From Zhongshania marina (lineage in GTDB: Bacteria; Pseudomonadota; Gammaproteobacteria; Pseudomonadales; Spongiibacteraceae): a stretch of DNA of 64,000 nucleotides. The stretch covers positions 7,501 to 71,500 of the forward strand of contig NZ_PQGG01000010.1 of assembly GCF_002915595.1 (NCBI RefSeq), read 5' to 3'. How positions within the stretch are numbered: position 1 is the stretch's first letter; each line of letters opens with the position of its first letter. The notes beneath the pieces were generated by a model. The model had not been told where the DNA came from and did no database searches. It was given only the letters and a program-made list of their open reading frames with translations. Both the position numbers and the translations under genes were made by a program. Shown piece after piece: positions 9,238-18,160 of this stretch.

Positions 9238-9558
9238 TTACATCTGAAATTCAGGCAAGCGCGCAACCATGCCATCCATCCCATCAGTGGTGATAATCTG
9301 GCAAGCAAGCCTGGAGGTTTCACTACGCTCGGGAGTCAGATCTAACATTTGTAATTCATCCTCGGTCGCGCCGCCGGTAATATTGACAGCACTACCTTCA
9401 ATAATTACATGACAGGTACCGCAGGCGCACACACCACCGCAATCAGCGTCAACACCTGGAATTCCATTATCCAAGGCAATTTGCATCAAGGACTTCCCAA
9501 CCTCAAAATCTACTATGTGCTCAGTGCCATTGTGCTCAATAAAAGTAATACTTCCCAT
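9238..9558 (-). CDS. 2Fe-2S ferredoxin (adrenodoxin/putidaredoxin type)
   Basis: 106 aa. Cluster ligands fit C-x5-C-x2-C-x36-C at Cys40, Cys46, Cys49 and Cys86, with an extra Cys44 inside the loop. This spacing is that of the bacterial P450 redox partners (putidaredoxin, CYP153 ferredoxins). An AAGGAG ribosome-binding site lies 7 bases before the ATG. It is first in the operon and directly precedes the P450, so it most likely delivers electrons to it. The reductase must come from elsewhere in the genome. Confidence 0.92.
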   Translation of the reverse strand: MGSITFIEHNGTEHIVDFEVGKSLMQIALDNGIPGVDADCGGVCACGTCHVIIEGSAVNITGGATEDELQMLDLTPERSETSRLACQIITTDGMDGMVARLPEFQM

Positions 9559-9631
9559 AGCGTTCTCCTTCGTGAAACTGCTTGACCCACTTACTGTTTC
9601 ATTAACGGACTTTTATACATAGCAAATTCGT

Positions 9632-9645
9632 CATCACAGTTTCAC
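9632..9645. promoter_or_regulatory. 14-mer shared with the symporter promoter region
   Basis: CATCACAGTTTCAC (minus strand GTGAAACTGTGATG), 74 bp upstream of the ferredoxin ATG. The identical 14-mer is at 20199-20212, 56 bp upstream of the DUF4212 gene, in the same orientation to the downstream gene. A shared regulator site is possible; chance is not excluded. Confidence 0.3.
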
Positions 9646-9708
9646 GATCAAAATATTATTAAAAAAACTCGATATATTTAATATCTTTATTCACAACCTA
9701 ATTATTTA

Positions 9709-12234
9709 TTAAAACTTATACGTTGCATCTACACCAAATGTTCTCGGCGGACCTTCTTGAAAATAATCAAATCCGAAACCAGCCTGAAGATTAATTGCAT
9801 ATCCATCATATTCTTCATATGCAAGATTTTTTGCCCATATAGACACCGAGTAGTCCTCACCAATCCCACGCCATGTCAAACGTGTATTCACTAGCGTATA
9901 GGCGTCCTGCTTAATATTTTTATATCCACCTTTATCATTATAAGCGCTATACCACTGCTTATCCTGATAATTAGCGTTAACATTCCAGCTTATATATCCA
10001 CTGTCTCCACTGTATATTTCATAATCTATAGAAATGTTTCCACTTATTTTAGGCGCTGATATTAGTTCATTTCCGGAAAGATCAATTTCATCATTCGGAT
10101 TATTAAGCGTTTCCGTGTCCGACAATTCCAGCTCGGTATACTCTGTATCAAGATAGCCAATACCCATCATAAACATTAGCTTTTCCGTCGCAGCAAACAT
10201 AATCTCAGCTTCTAAGCCTGCGATAGTGGAGCCACCCGCATTTTCCAAAAAGTTGGATACGCCAACAACGTTGATAAACTGCTGATCTTTATAATCGTAT
10301 AAAAAGGCTGCGGCATTAACACGAGCACGCTGATCATAAAAATCGGATTTAAAACCTACTTCATAAGCATCTATGTACTCAGGTCTCGCATAGGCATCTT
10401 CGAAATCACGCTCACGATAATAAACACCGCCATTAAAATTACCGGAGCGAAATCCCTTGCTATAACTTGCGTACATCATGAAGTCATCATTGAAACGATA
10501 ATCTAAGCCGAGTTTACCGGTAAACTCTTGTTCCTTTGCCGACATTGGCGTCGAGGAATCTGTGGTATATGCACCGTGGGTATACCCAATCTCTCCCGTC
10601 TCAATGAGATCTTCGAGTGTAGTTTCCCCAGTAAGTAAATTCTGAAGAAATAGGTCGATCTCAACAATGCCTGCGTCGCCACCGAGATTAAGTGGTATAA
10701 AGGGCTCATCATGTCGAGTAGTATTACCCGGAACATATGTTCCTCTCGGACTACCATCGTATCCCTCTCTAGAAATATTCAGATAGCTAAGGTCAATTTC
10801 GTCAACCGTATAGCGAATACCAAAATCAATACCAAAATCAGCACTTATATCAAAACGAAACTGCGTATACGCCGCATAACTCGTCTTATCAGTAACCATC
10901 TTTTGATCAAGTTGACCATAATCGAGCAAATACGGATAGTAGCCCGTCGCCCCTGGATATGTGATCGCGACCCGCACATCCGGCGGCGTTGCATAAATCG
11001 CATACTCATTATGCATATCCATTTCTTCTTCAGCATAATAAATACCGCCGATGAAATTAATCATGCCATCGTAATTACTAGAAACTCTAAAGTCCTGACT
11101 AAACGCCTCAGTATCTACAGCCCAACGAATCTCAAGCAATCCTTCTGGCGACCCGTCAGTATTCTGTTTCTGAGCATAGTCGGAAATACTCACTGACGTG
11201 ATACTTGTAAAGGTGTGGTATTCACCAAGATACTCCAGCTTATTAACCAGCATGTCGGAGTTAACAATTAAAGGACCGGTGAAATTATCATCGACCTCAT
11301 GACGTCCCAGATTTTGGGACGACGCTGAGTATCCAGTGTTATCCATATACCCGCTGCTTACATCACCTTGAAGTAAAGCACCACCAACAACACCACCTAC
11401 CGCACCAATAAGACCAGCTCCGCCATTATTAAGATCGCCACGGGGCTCATTCCTAGACGCATTTGCCATTGAATCATTTTGGCCATGGGTTAACTTAAGC
11501 ACATTATTTAAATTTTCAGATATCTGCCAATTCAGTGTTACTCGCAATCCTTGGAAATCAATGGAGGATAAATTTGGACCACCAGAACGGTTTTCGGTAT
11601 AGCCACTATTTCGAGAAAATGAATATGCGGCACGCACTGCTAGAGTTTCATCTATTAACGTACCCTCAACCCCTAAATCACCGACTCGTGAATCATAATT
11701 CCCCGCACCTAGCTTGGCGTTGACGTGCAAGCCGTCGTCAATTATTGGGGTTTTAGTAATGATATTGATTGCACCACCAGTAGTATTTTTACCATACAAT
11801 GTGCCTTGAGGGCCGCGCAAAACCTCTAGTCGCTCAACATCAAAAAAGTTCATACCATGAGTATATACCGGCCCCATATATGACTCATCGGAGTAAACAC
11901 CGATGGGACTTGCCTGATTAGAGCTGTAATCCGACATACTGACACCGCGAATCGCAAAGATCGGCTGGACGTCACCAAAGGGACCACTAACCTGCATATT
12001 GGGTACTTGCGCAGATATATCATTTGCACTCGCGAAACCGAATTTTTCTAACGAATCAGAAGTCATACCGGTAATCGCAACAGGAGTATCCTGGGTACTC
12101 TCCGAGCGCTTCTGCCCCGTAACAATCACTTCCTCGAGCATTGGCGCGGCCAACGAAGTCATTGGTATATAACTTAGACTAGCTAAAGATGCACCTAACG
12201 TGATCTTTTTTAAGTAGCTCTGAGATATGCGCAT
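9709..12234 (-). CDS. TonB-dependent outer-membrane receptor
   Basis: 841 aa. A signal peptide ends near residue 30 (TSLAA). A TonB-box-like EEVIVTGQKR is next, then the plug domain (about 45-160, with DVERLEVLRGPQGTLYGKNTTGG) and a 22-strand-type barrel ending in the aromatic ATYKF terminus. No siderophore-specific feature was seen. Its position between the CYP153 operon and the divergent aldehyde dehydrogenase suggests that it imports a hydrophobic or amphipathic substrate of this pathway. It may be co-regulated with the P450 operon, since both are on the same strand 150 bp apart, but no terminator or promoter between them was resolved. Confidence 0.92.
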   Translation of the reverse strand: MRISQSYLKKITLGASLASLSYIPMTSLAAPMLEEVIVTGQKRSESTQDTPVAITGMTSDSLEKFGFASANDISAQVPNMQVSGPFGDVQPIFAIRGVSMSDYSSNQASPIGVYSDESYMGPVYTHGMNFFDVERLEVLRGPQGTLYGKNTTGGAINIITKTPIIDDGLHVNAKLGAGNYDSRVGDLGVEGTLIDETLAVRAAYSFSRNSGYTENRSGGPNLSSIDFQGLRVTLNWQISENLNNVLKLTHGQNDSMANASRNEPRGDLNNGGAGLIGAVGGVVGGALLQGDVSSGYMDNTGYSASSQNLGRHEVDDNFTGPLIVNSDMLVNKLEYLGEYHTFTSITSVSISDYAQKQNTDGSPEGLLEIRWAVDTEAFSQDFRVSSNYDGMINFIGGIYYAEEEMDMHNEYAIYATPPDVRVAITYPGATGYYPYLLDYGQLDQKMVTDKTSYAAYTQFRFDISADFGIDFGIRYTVDEIDLSYLNISREGYDGSPRGTYVPGNTTRHDEPFIPLNLGGDAGIVEIDLFLQNLLTGETTLEDLIETGEIGYTHGAYTTDSSTPMSAKEQEFTGKLGLDYRFNDDFMMYASYSKGFRSGNFNGGVYYRERDFEDAYARPEYIDAYEVGFKSDFYDQRARVNAAAFLYDYKDQQFINVVGVSNFLENAGGSTIAGLEAEIMFAATEKLMFMMGIGYLDTEYTELELSDTETLNNPNDEIDLSGNELISAPKISGNISIDYEIYSGDSGYISWNVNANYQDKQWYSAYNDKGGYKNIKQDAYTLVNTRLTWRGIGEDYSVSIWAKNLAYEEYDGYAINLQAGFGFDYFQEGPPRTFGVDATYKF

Positions 12235-12311
12235 TTAATTATTATCCCCTCTAACACAATCGATTAAGTGCACATAATCCACCAAAAGCAATCTCACGTC
12301 TTTTCCGATGC

Positions 12312-12374
12312 GGACAACTTTTTGGCAAATTAGGACAGCCGCATTGGCAATGCTCAAATGACAAAAAAACGTCC
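12312..12374. promoter_or_regulatory. Cluster of three AraC-type boxes between TonB receptor and aldehyde dehydrogenase
   Basis: GGACAACTTTTTGGCA (12312-12327) and GGACAGCCGCATTGGCA (12333-12349) are direct copies with GGACA offset by 21 bp. TGACAAAAAAACGTCC (12359-12374) is an inverted third copy. The pattern TGnCA-N-GTCC also fits the first box at 5433. They sit 78-140 bp upstream of the TonB receptor start and 155-215 bp upstream of the aldehyde dehydrogenase. Confidence 0.5.
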
Positions 12375-12420
12375 TAAAAAGCCAATACCAATCAACACTA
12401 AACATCAATAATCAGTTCAA

Positions 12421-12488
12421 ACAAATAAACAAATAAACAAATAAACAAATAAACAAATAAACAAATAAATAAATAAATAAATAAATAA
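12421..12488. repeat. AT-rich tandem repeat: octamer x6 then tetramer x5
   Basis: Six perfect copies of ACAAATAA (12421-12468) are followed by five perfect copies of ATAA (12469-12488). The tract ends 39 bp before the aldehyde dehydrogenase ATG, in its presumed promoter or leader. Such tracts change length by slippage and can alter promoter spacing. Confidence 0.95.
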
Positions 12489-12527
12489 AACATTTATATC
12501 CATACAGACCAACATCAAGGACATTAA

Positions 12528-14048
12528 ATGAACAACGCCCATGAATTACCGCTTTATCATCACATCATTAACGGCGATATAGTAAAGCCAAACTCTGGTC
12601 ACTATATTGACGTGCATTGTCCTGCCACAGGCAATCTAATAGCGAAAACCGCCGATGGCGATGCGACCGATGTAGACCTCGCGGTAAACGCAGCCAGCCG
12701 TGCATTGAAAAGTACAGATTGGCGCAATATTAGCGTAACCGCGCGTTCCAAATTGCTGTATCAAATCGGTAACACGGTATTAGCGAATGCCCAAGAGCTA
12801 GCTATTCTAGAGGTTCAAGCCTCCGGCGGAACGATCAAGCGGGTAATGGGACTAGATATCTTGGCCATCGCCGATTTATTTTTCACTCTTGCCGAGTCCA
12901 TCAAAAACTACCCATTTATCGAAAACCTTTCACCAAAGATTTTGCCAGAACAAGTTCACACCATGGTCGTCAAAGAACCTGTTGGCGTCTGCGGCATTAT
13001 TACCGCGTGGAACTTTCCGCTTCTTTTACTTTCTTGGAAAATAGCCCCAGCCTTAGCTGCAGGTAACACCGTGGTCGTAAAAGCATCAGAATTAACGCCA
13101 ACATCGACATTTCGCTTAATTGAGCTAATTAATCAATTTTTACCGGCTGGTGTATTGAATCTAGTAAGTGGTACGGGGGTAAAAGTGGGTGACGCCCTAG
13201 TCAAACACCCCAAAGTAAATAAAATATCTTTTACAGGTTCCACTCAAACAGGTAGAAATATTCAAGTTGCTGCAGCTGCCACGCTAAAGCGAGTCACGCT
13301 AGAGCTCGGTGGCAAAGGCGCGGCTATCGTAATGCCTGACGCCAATATCGACTTGGTCGCGCATGGCGCACTGTTCGGCATCATGATGAACTCTGGGCAG
13401 GCTTGTGAATCAGCTAGTCGATTAATTGTCCATGTCGATATCCACGATGAACTCATCGCCAAAATGAAGACCTTGGCAGAAAAAATAGTCGTAGGTAATC
13501 CACTCGATCCTGCAACTGGCATGGGCCCTATTGTTTCGGAGCAGCAGTTTAATCGGATTGAGGCCTATCTTAAATCGGCTCAAGAGCAAGGCGCCCACAT
13601 CGTTACCGGAGGAAAACGCAAGATTGTGTCAGGCTTCGAAAATGGCTATTTCCTCGAACCGACTATTATCACCAATTGCCAGAATGATATGAAACACACC
13701 TGCGAAGAAATATTCGGCCCAGTTGTGTCTATTATAAAATTTACCGAGCTAGACGAAGCCATAAACATCGTAAACGATTCAATATACGGACTGTCGGCCG
13801 GCATCTGGACCGAGGACATCATTGGCGCCCAAGCCGTTGCTCGCCAACTCGAAGCTGGCTCAGTTTGGATAAATGACTGGCACATGATGCGTACAGACGC
13901 ACCCTTTGGCGGAATGAAGCAAAGCGGCTATGGTCGGGAGATGAGTCATAACAGCCTAAACTCGTATACAGAATTGAAATCGATTTCGACAGCGTTTGAA
14001 CGCGACCCAAGTAAAAAATCAACTTACCACTTGGTCCATACGTTTTAA
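12528..14048 (+). CDS. NAD(P)-dependent aldehyde dehydrogenase
   Basis: 506 aa, ALDH superfamily. Asn162 lies in the AWNFP motif, Glu259 in LELGG is the general base, and Cys293 in NSGQACES is the nucleophile; the FTGSTQTG turn of the coenzyme fold is at about 235-242. Ribosome-binding site AAGGA precedes the ATG. It is followed by an iron alcohol dehydrogenase 48 bp downstream, so the pair would oxidise alcohol to aldehyde to acid, matching the terminal hydroxylase encoded opposite. Actual chain length preference cannot be read from sequence. Confidence 0.9.
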   Translation: MNNAHELPLYHHIINGDIVKPNSGHYIDVHCPATGNLIAKTADGDATDVDLAVNAASRALKSTDWRNISVTARSKLLYQIGNTVLANAQELAILEVQASGGTIKRVMGLDILAIADLFFTLAESIKNYPFIENLSPKILPEQVHTMVVKEPVGVCGIITAWNFPLLLLSWKIAPALAAGNTVVVKASELTPTSTFRLIELINQFLPAGVLNLVSGTGVKVGDALVKHPKVNKISFTGSTQTGRNIQVAAAATLKRVTLELGGKGAAIVMPDANIDLVAHGALFGIMMNSGQACESASRLIVHVDIHDELIAKMKTLAEKIVVGNPLDPATGMGPIVSEQQFNRIEAYLKSAQEQGAHIVTGGKRKIVSGFENGYFLEPTIITNCQNDMKHTCEEIFGPVVSIIKFTELDEAINIVNDSIYGLSAGIWTEDIIGAQAVARQLEAGSVWINDWHMMRTDAPFGGMKQSGYGREMSHNSLNSYTELKSISTAFERDPSKKSTYHLVHTF

Positions 14049-14096
14049 GGTTCGCGACCCAGCTAATTGAACGCTAATTATTAATAGGATACCAGC

Positions 14097-15287
14097 ATGT
14101 CTAGCTCACATTACTATCAGTACAATATGCGCAGCACGATTCATTGCGCCGCAGGCTCAGTTATTCGCATACCCGCGCTATTTGAAGGCATGGGTGCCAA
14201 AAGAGTGGTGCTATTTAGCGATATTGGTCTCGAACAGGCCGGCATCGTAGACCAAATAAAGGCAGTATTCGCCAGCTGCTCTAGCAATAAAGCCGTGCTA
14301 GTAGGCGTTTATACCGGCATAAGCCAAGACGCAGCCTGCCAATCCGTAAACGCTGCAACTGCTTATGCTAGGTCCGTGGCGGCCGATGCCATTCTGGCAG
14401 TGGGTGGCGGCAGTGTTCTAGATGCCTCAAAAGGTGTCAAATACTCCCTTCAACACGGGGCAACAGATATCGCCGACTTACTTCAGAGTGGGATTAAAAT
14501 TGATGCCTGGCCAAGCTGCCAGCACTCGGGGATCCCTCATATCGGCGTACCTACCACTGCTGGCACAGGAGCAGAGGTTTCACCAGTAGCGGTGTTCTAC
14601 AATGAAGCCTTAGGTATTAAAACCAACCTTGTCGCGCCTTTTCTAGAGCCCGACATGGCGGTACTAGACGGGAATCTGTGCTTAGGACTACCGGACTTCC
14701 TCACCGCTGCAACAGGAATGGATGCTCTAACACACGCACTGGAGGCTGTCGCCTCGCCAACTGCGAATGCCATGACAGATGCTCACGCATTTCATGCCGC
14801 ACAAATGATTGTCGAAAATTTGCCCAAGGTGATCGATAATGGCAAGGACGTTGTCGCGCGCTCAAATATGTTACAAGCGAGCAGCCTAGCAATCGACGCC
14901 TTCGGCGGTAGCCTAAACGCAATCCCCATTCACAACTGCGCCCACGCATTCGGCGGCATGTTCCACATCCCCCACGGCGACGCCAATGCCGCGCTCCTTC
15001 CCGTCGTGATGGAAGCATGCCCTGAATTTTATGCAGGCAAAGGGCAGCGGCTCGCCAAAGCACTCAATCTTTCTCAAAATGGTAGTGACCAAGAACTATT
15101 GGGCAATTGCATTAAATTCTTAATAGACTTCCAACAGCGCATAGGCTGTACAACCAACTTTAAACGCTGGGAGGTCAACCAAGATAAGCAAGATGCTATT
15201 TACCATGCGATTGCATCTGACCCTGCCGCAATGTTTTACAATATACCCCCTGCAGCGATGGCTAAAATTGTTCAAGCGGTATGCTGA
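14097..15287 (+). CDS. Iron-containing alcohol dehydrogenase
   Basis: 396 aa, group III (Fe-dependent) alcohol dehydrogenase. The nucleotide-binding GGGSVLDASK is at residues 103-112 and PTTAGTGAEVS at 152-162. Metal ligands include Asp209 and His213 in GMDALTHALE and the two histidines of the HAFGGMFHIPHG stretch. It probably forms an operon with the preceding aldehyde dehydrogenase and would oxidise the alcohol made by the CYP153 enzyme. Butanol- or lactaldehyde-type activity is possible; the substrate is inferred only from context. Confidence 0.9.
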   Translation: MSSSHYYQYNMRSTIHCAAGSVIRIPALFEGMGAKRVVLFSDIGLEQAGIVDQIKAVFASCSSNKAVLVGVYTGISQDAACQSVNAATAYARSVAADAILAVGGGSVLDASKGVKYSLQHGATDIADLLQSGIKIDAWPSCQHSGIPHIGVPTTAGTGAEVSPVAVFYNEALGIKTNLVAPFLEPDMAVLDGNLCLGLPDFLTAATGMDALTHALEAVASPTANAMTDAHAFHAAQMIVENLPKVIDNGKDVVARSNMLQASSLAIDAFGGSLNAIPIHNCAHAFGGMFHIPHGDANAALLPVVMEACPEFYAGKGQRLAKALNLSQNGSDQELLGNCIKFLIDFQQRIGCTTNFKRWEVNQDKQDAIYHAIASDPAAMFYNIPPAAMAKIVQAVC

Positions 15288-15386
15288 GAGGAGCGAATTA
15301 AAGCAGCGTAATACTGGATGTATTAGCTTACTCAAAGAGCATGGACGCTCGTATAACCCCGTCACTTTTATATACCGGAGAAAATA

Positions 15387-15812
15387 ATGTTAAAAAAACT
15401 ACTTCCGTACTCAACTTTAACCGCAGCATTAATGACTGGCCCATCACTTGTCAACGCCCAAAGCTTAGGTCCGCTTCAGGGTATTACCGACACATTGGGG
15501 AGCCTAAGCGGGGGATTAGTGGTGACGCTAGTTGACCCACTCCAAGCAACCACCGCAGCCATTGGGTTAAATTCGTCACCGCTATTCAATATACTGCCAA
15601 ATAATCCATTACTAATCACTTATGATGTTCTATTAAAAGGGCCGGAAAATACTATCGTTATCAGCGATCTACTACAGGGCAACCTAATCATAAATAACGT
15701 TCTCTCCGGATTACCTGGTGGCGATGTAATACAGGCGACTTACAGTGAAAATTTAAAGCCATTTATTCCAACCCTTCCCCTAATCGATGGGCTGATTAAT
15801 TCACAACTTTAA
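15387..15812 (+). CDS. Small secreted hypothetical protein
   Basis: 141 aa, not recognised. A Sec signal peptide is clear (MLKK, hydrophobic core, cut after LVNA at residue 24). The mature protein has no cysteine, is rich in Leu, Ile, Gly, Pro and Asn, and has repeated short hydrophobic patches of the form D-x-L-x-G. A GGAG ribosome-binding site lies 8 bases upstream. It is 99 bp after the alcohol dehydrogenase and precedes an AraC-type regulator, so it may be part of the lipid-oxidation cluster. A role in binding hydrophobic substrate would be a guess. Confidence 0.72.
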   Translation: MLKKLLPYSTLTAALMTGPSLVNAQSLGPLQGITDTLGSLSGGLVVTLVDPLQATTAAIGLNSSPLFNILPNNPLLITYDVLLKGPENTIVISDLLQGNLIINNVLSGLPGGDVIQATYSENLKPFIPTLPLIDGLINSQL

Positions 15813-15826
15813 AACACCTTTCACCG

Positions 15827-15848
15827 CTCGCCCTTAAATGCGGGCGAG
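15827..15848 (+). terminator. Possible terminator hairpin after the small secreted protein
   Basis: Perfect 7-bp stem CTCGCCC/GGGCGAG with an 8-base loop, 15 bp after the stop. It lacks a proper T tract, so termination is uncertain. Confidence 0.4.
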
Positions 15849-16066
15849 TGTTCCCGCGCTATATTTAGTTCGTCATACAGTAGCCCCCCGAAACCAATAT
15901 AAACAAACAGCACCAAAGCAGCCGTGCAGACAATGGGTAGCTCCCCCGCCTACACCGAAGTGCCACTCATTCCCTGAGTAGGAAACTCTGCATATTCTTG
16001 CTATGCTCCGAGCAGATCAAAAACGTACCCACAACGATAACAATACCTATATACCTGTGAGACTCA

Positions 16067-17080
16067 ATGACTGCACGCGTACGGGCCAGCTGCCTAAATA
16101 ATTTTGTATCCCTAATTGAGGAGCTACAAGGTAATGCTGAGGATTTATGCCTCAAAGCAGGTATAGATTACAGTCAACTAGATCAGGAAGACTATTTTTT
16201 CCCATATCAAAGCTTTATCGACCTACTTGAGTTAAGTGCCACAAGCCTAAATCTACCCAATATTGGCTTACAACTTGCTATGCGACAGGATCACTCTATT
16301 CTTGGTCCAGTTGCTTTTTTAGCACTATCTGCGCACGATGTCAGGTCAGCATTAACAAGTGTAGGAAAATTTCTGTACCATTTCACCCCCGCCATTTCAC
16401 TCACATTGAGAGAGAGTGAGGACCAGCCAAGCTATGCCTGCTTAGAGCTCGTCAACGCCAATAACAGCCGCCAGGCAGTAGAGCACGCTGTCGCTTGCAC
16501 ACTTCACATTATTCACCTGCTTACCGAAGGAAAATTTAAAGCGCGGGCCGTTCATTTCCGCCATTCAAAAATTGGTCCCGAAAAGCATTATCAAAGCGCG
16601 TTCAATTGCCCAACGGTATTTAATCAAAAATATGATTCAATAGAGCTCGACACCGACTTTTTAGATATCGAATTGAGCTCCCACAACCCTCAGCTTCACG
16701 GTTTGGTATCCAGCTACCTCTCGATGGTAGAAATAGATTCCAACTCCACAAGTAAACCGAATTTATCGACCAGCAAGCAAGCTCGTCATTTAATTCAAAA
16801 ACTGCTACCGACCGGCCAACTGTCACGCCCCGTAATTGCAGAAAACATGAAACTTCATGAACGTGCCCTGCACCGAAAATTGCAATCTGAAGGGTATACC
16901 TTTGAAGCACTTGTTGACGAAGTTAGGATTACTGAAGCTAAAAAACTTCTTGCGCACGACGCCATACCCATGTCACAAATAGCGGGTTTATTGGGGTACA
17001 ACGAACAAAGCTCATTTAATAGAGCGTTTAAACGCTGGTTTAATATGACGCCAAAACAATATTTGCAAAGCAAACCTTAG
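16067..17080 (+). CDS. AraC-family transcriptional regulator
   Basis: 337 aa with the same architecture as the regulator at 5501: an Arabinose_bd-type N-terminal domain (about 15-200) and a C-terminal AraC helix-turn-helix pair (about 240-335, LLGYNEQSSFNRAFKRWFNMTPKQY). Position between the dehydrogenase cluster and two thioesterases suggests control of this catabolic region. The boxes at 12312-12374 are candidate targets for it or for its paralogue. No convincing ribosome-binding site marks the start, which is taken as the ATG giving the full effector domain. Confidence 0.86.
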   Translation: MTARVRASCLNNFVSLIEELQGNAEDLCLKAGIDYSQLDQEDYFFPYQSFIDLLELSATSLNLPNIGLQLAMRQDHSILGPVAFLALSAHDVRSALTSVGKFLYHFTPAISLTLRESEDQPSYACLELVNANNSRQAVEHAVACTLHIIHLLTEGKFKARAVHFRHSKIGPEKHYQSAFNCPTVFNQKYDSIELDTDFLDIELSSHNPQLHGLVSSYLSMVEIDSNSTSKPNLSTSKQARHLIQKLLPTGQLSRPVIAENMKLHERALHRKLQSEGYTFEALVDEVRITEAKKLLAHDAIPMSQIAGLLGYNEQSSFNRAFKRWFNMTPKQYLQSKP

Positions 17081-17094
17081 GCTAAATTAAAGTT

Positions 17095-17505
17095 TCACTC
17101 TTTAACCAAAAACTGCGCCCTAGCCATTGCTATAGGCGCAGCTTCATCTTCCTGCCACGCACTTATACTCACGTTAATCATTCGCCTACCGAGATAGACC
17201 AACTTGCAGCGCGAATGTGTAGCCACATACTTGCCTGCACGCACATAGTCCACCGCGAAATCGACCACCTTGGGAAATTTTTCACTGTTGCTATGCCGCA
17301 AGACATACATCATTGCCGACAACTCCATAAAACCAGCAATTGCCCCACCATGTAACGCTGGCAGTGTCGGGTTGCCGATATTGCTCTTTTTGGTCGGTAA
17401 CAAAAAGCAATCGTTCTCCCCTCCCACTTGTATACCAAGCGTTTGCGCATAAGGAACTCGGTTAATAAGTTGATGCAATTCCAAATCATTCATTGTCGCT
17501 ACCAC
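17095..17505 (-). CDS. PaaI-family hotdog thioesterase
   Basis: 136 aa, a single hotdog domain with the family motif LHGGAIAGFMELSAM (about residues 49-63), followed by a central helix and strands typical of acyl-CoA thioesterases. It is second in a two-gene operon: its start overlaps the end of the upstream thioesterase by 20 bp, implying translational coupling. Together they may form a heteromer or have different chain-length preference. It probably hydrolyses an acyl-CoA; the substrate is not known. Confidence 0.82.
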   Translation of the reverse strand: MVATMNDLELHQLINRVPYAQTLGIQVGGENDCFLLPTKKSNIGNPTLPALHGGAIAGFMELSAMMYVLRHSNSEKFPKVVDFAVDYVRAGKYVATHSRCKLVYLGRRMINVSISAWQEDEAAPIAMARAQFLVKE

Positions 17506-18010
17506 GGGACTTCTGCCCTGATTGTTTCAATTTTTGCGCTGCACGAAACTCACGACGCATATCGGTAAACAACGCGAGCTCCATTCGGAAGAAATTACCA
17601 ACAGCGGATGCAATTGGCTTCTCGCGATCACCATGATGGGCAAGAGCTCGCGCAAAAATCACACTCTCAGTGACGCGATAAACCTCCGCGTCGGCATACA
17701 CCGTTTGGCCAGGGGTCGCCGCGCGCATATAATCGATACGTAAATCGATGGTTGGCGTCATCGCCAAATCTACTAATACCGTCGCGGCGGCAAAGCCACA
17801 GCAAGTATCCAATAAGGCGGTGATTGCGCCGCCATGAATAACGCCCGTATCCGGGTCACCAATCAATGTGTCGCTGTAGGACATAGACATACCAACCCGA
17901 TGACGCTCAACATATTCTGGGCGAATGCCTAAGGTCGTAAAATGATCGCCTTCATTGGCCGTTAAAACGGTATCAACGAAACGAAGTAGCTCTTCAAAAT
18001 CCAATGCCAT
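17486..18010 (-). CDS. PaaI-family hotdog thioesterase
   Basis: 174 aa. Hotdog core with HGGAITALLDTCCGFAA, the active-site region of the PaaI/YbgC-like thioesterase fold, and the DLRIDYMRAATPG strand pair. The C-terminus has about 35 extra charged residues beyond the usual domain. It is first in the overlapping pair with the gene at 17095. Released free acids or CoA recycling would fit both the fatty-acid context on one side and the acetate module on the other. Confidence 0.82.
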   Translation of the reverse strand: MALDFEELLRFVDTVLTANEGDHFTTLGIRPEYVERHRVGMSMSYSDTLIGDPDTGVIHGGAITALLDTCCGFAAATVLVDLAMTPTIDLRIDYMRAATPGQTVYADAEVYRVTESVIFARALAHHGDREKPIASAVGNFFRMELALFTDMRREFRAAQKLKQSGQKSRGSDNE

Positions 18011-18103
18011 TATTTATCCCGAAATAGCTATTCGACCGAGTATAAACGGCCGCAGCCCAGCATTTTACCAAGTTAACGTCTAAAAGGGTGAAAACACCAT
18101 AAG

Positions 18104-18139
18104 ACAAAAAAAGCCGCCACCGAAAATCGGTAGCGGCTT
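18104..18139 (-). terminator. Rho-independent terminator of the symporter operon
   Basis: On the minus strand a stem AGCCGCTACCGA/TCGGTGGCGGCT (one mismatch) runs into seven T. It is 21 bp past the symporter stop. Confidence 0.92.
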
Positions 18140-18160
18140 GGCGCCTCGCGCTATGTGAGC

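Noticed and set aside
12421-12488. Tandem repeat considered as a CRISPR-like array
   Set aside because: Units are 8 and 4 bp with no spacers and no cas genes nearby; it is a microsatellite.
4475-18010. Accessory lipid region as a genomic island with mobile element ends
   Set aside because: No integrase, transposase, tRNA or attachment repeats were seen at its borders.
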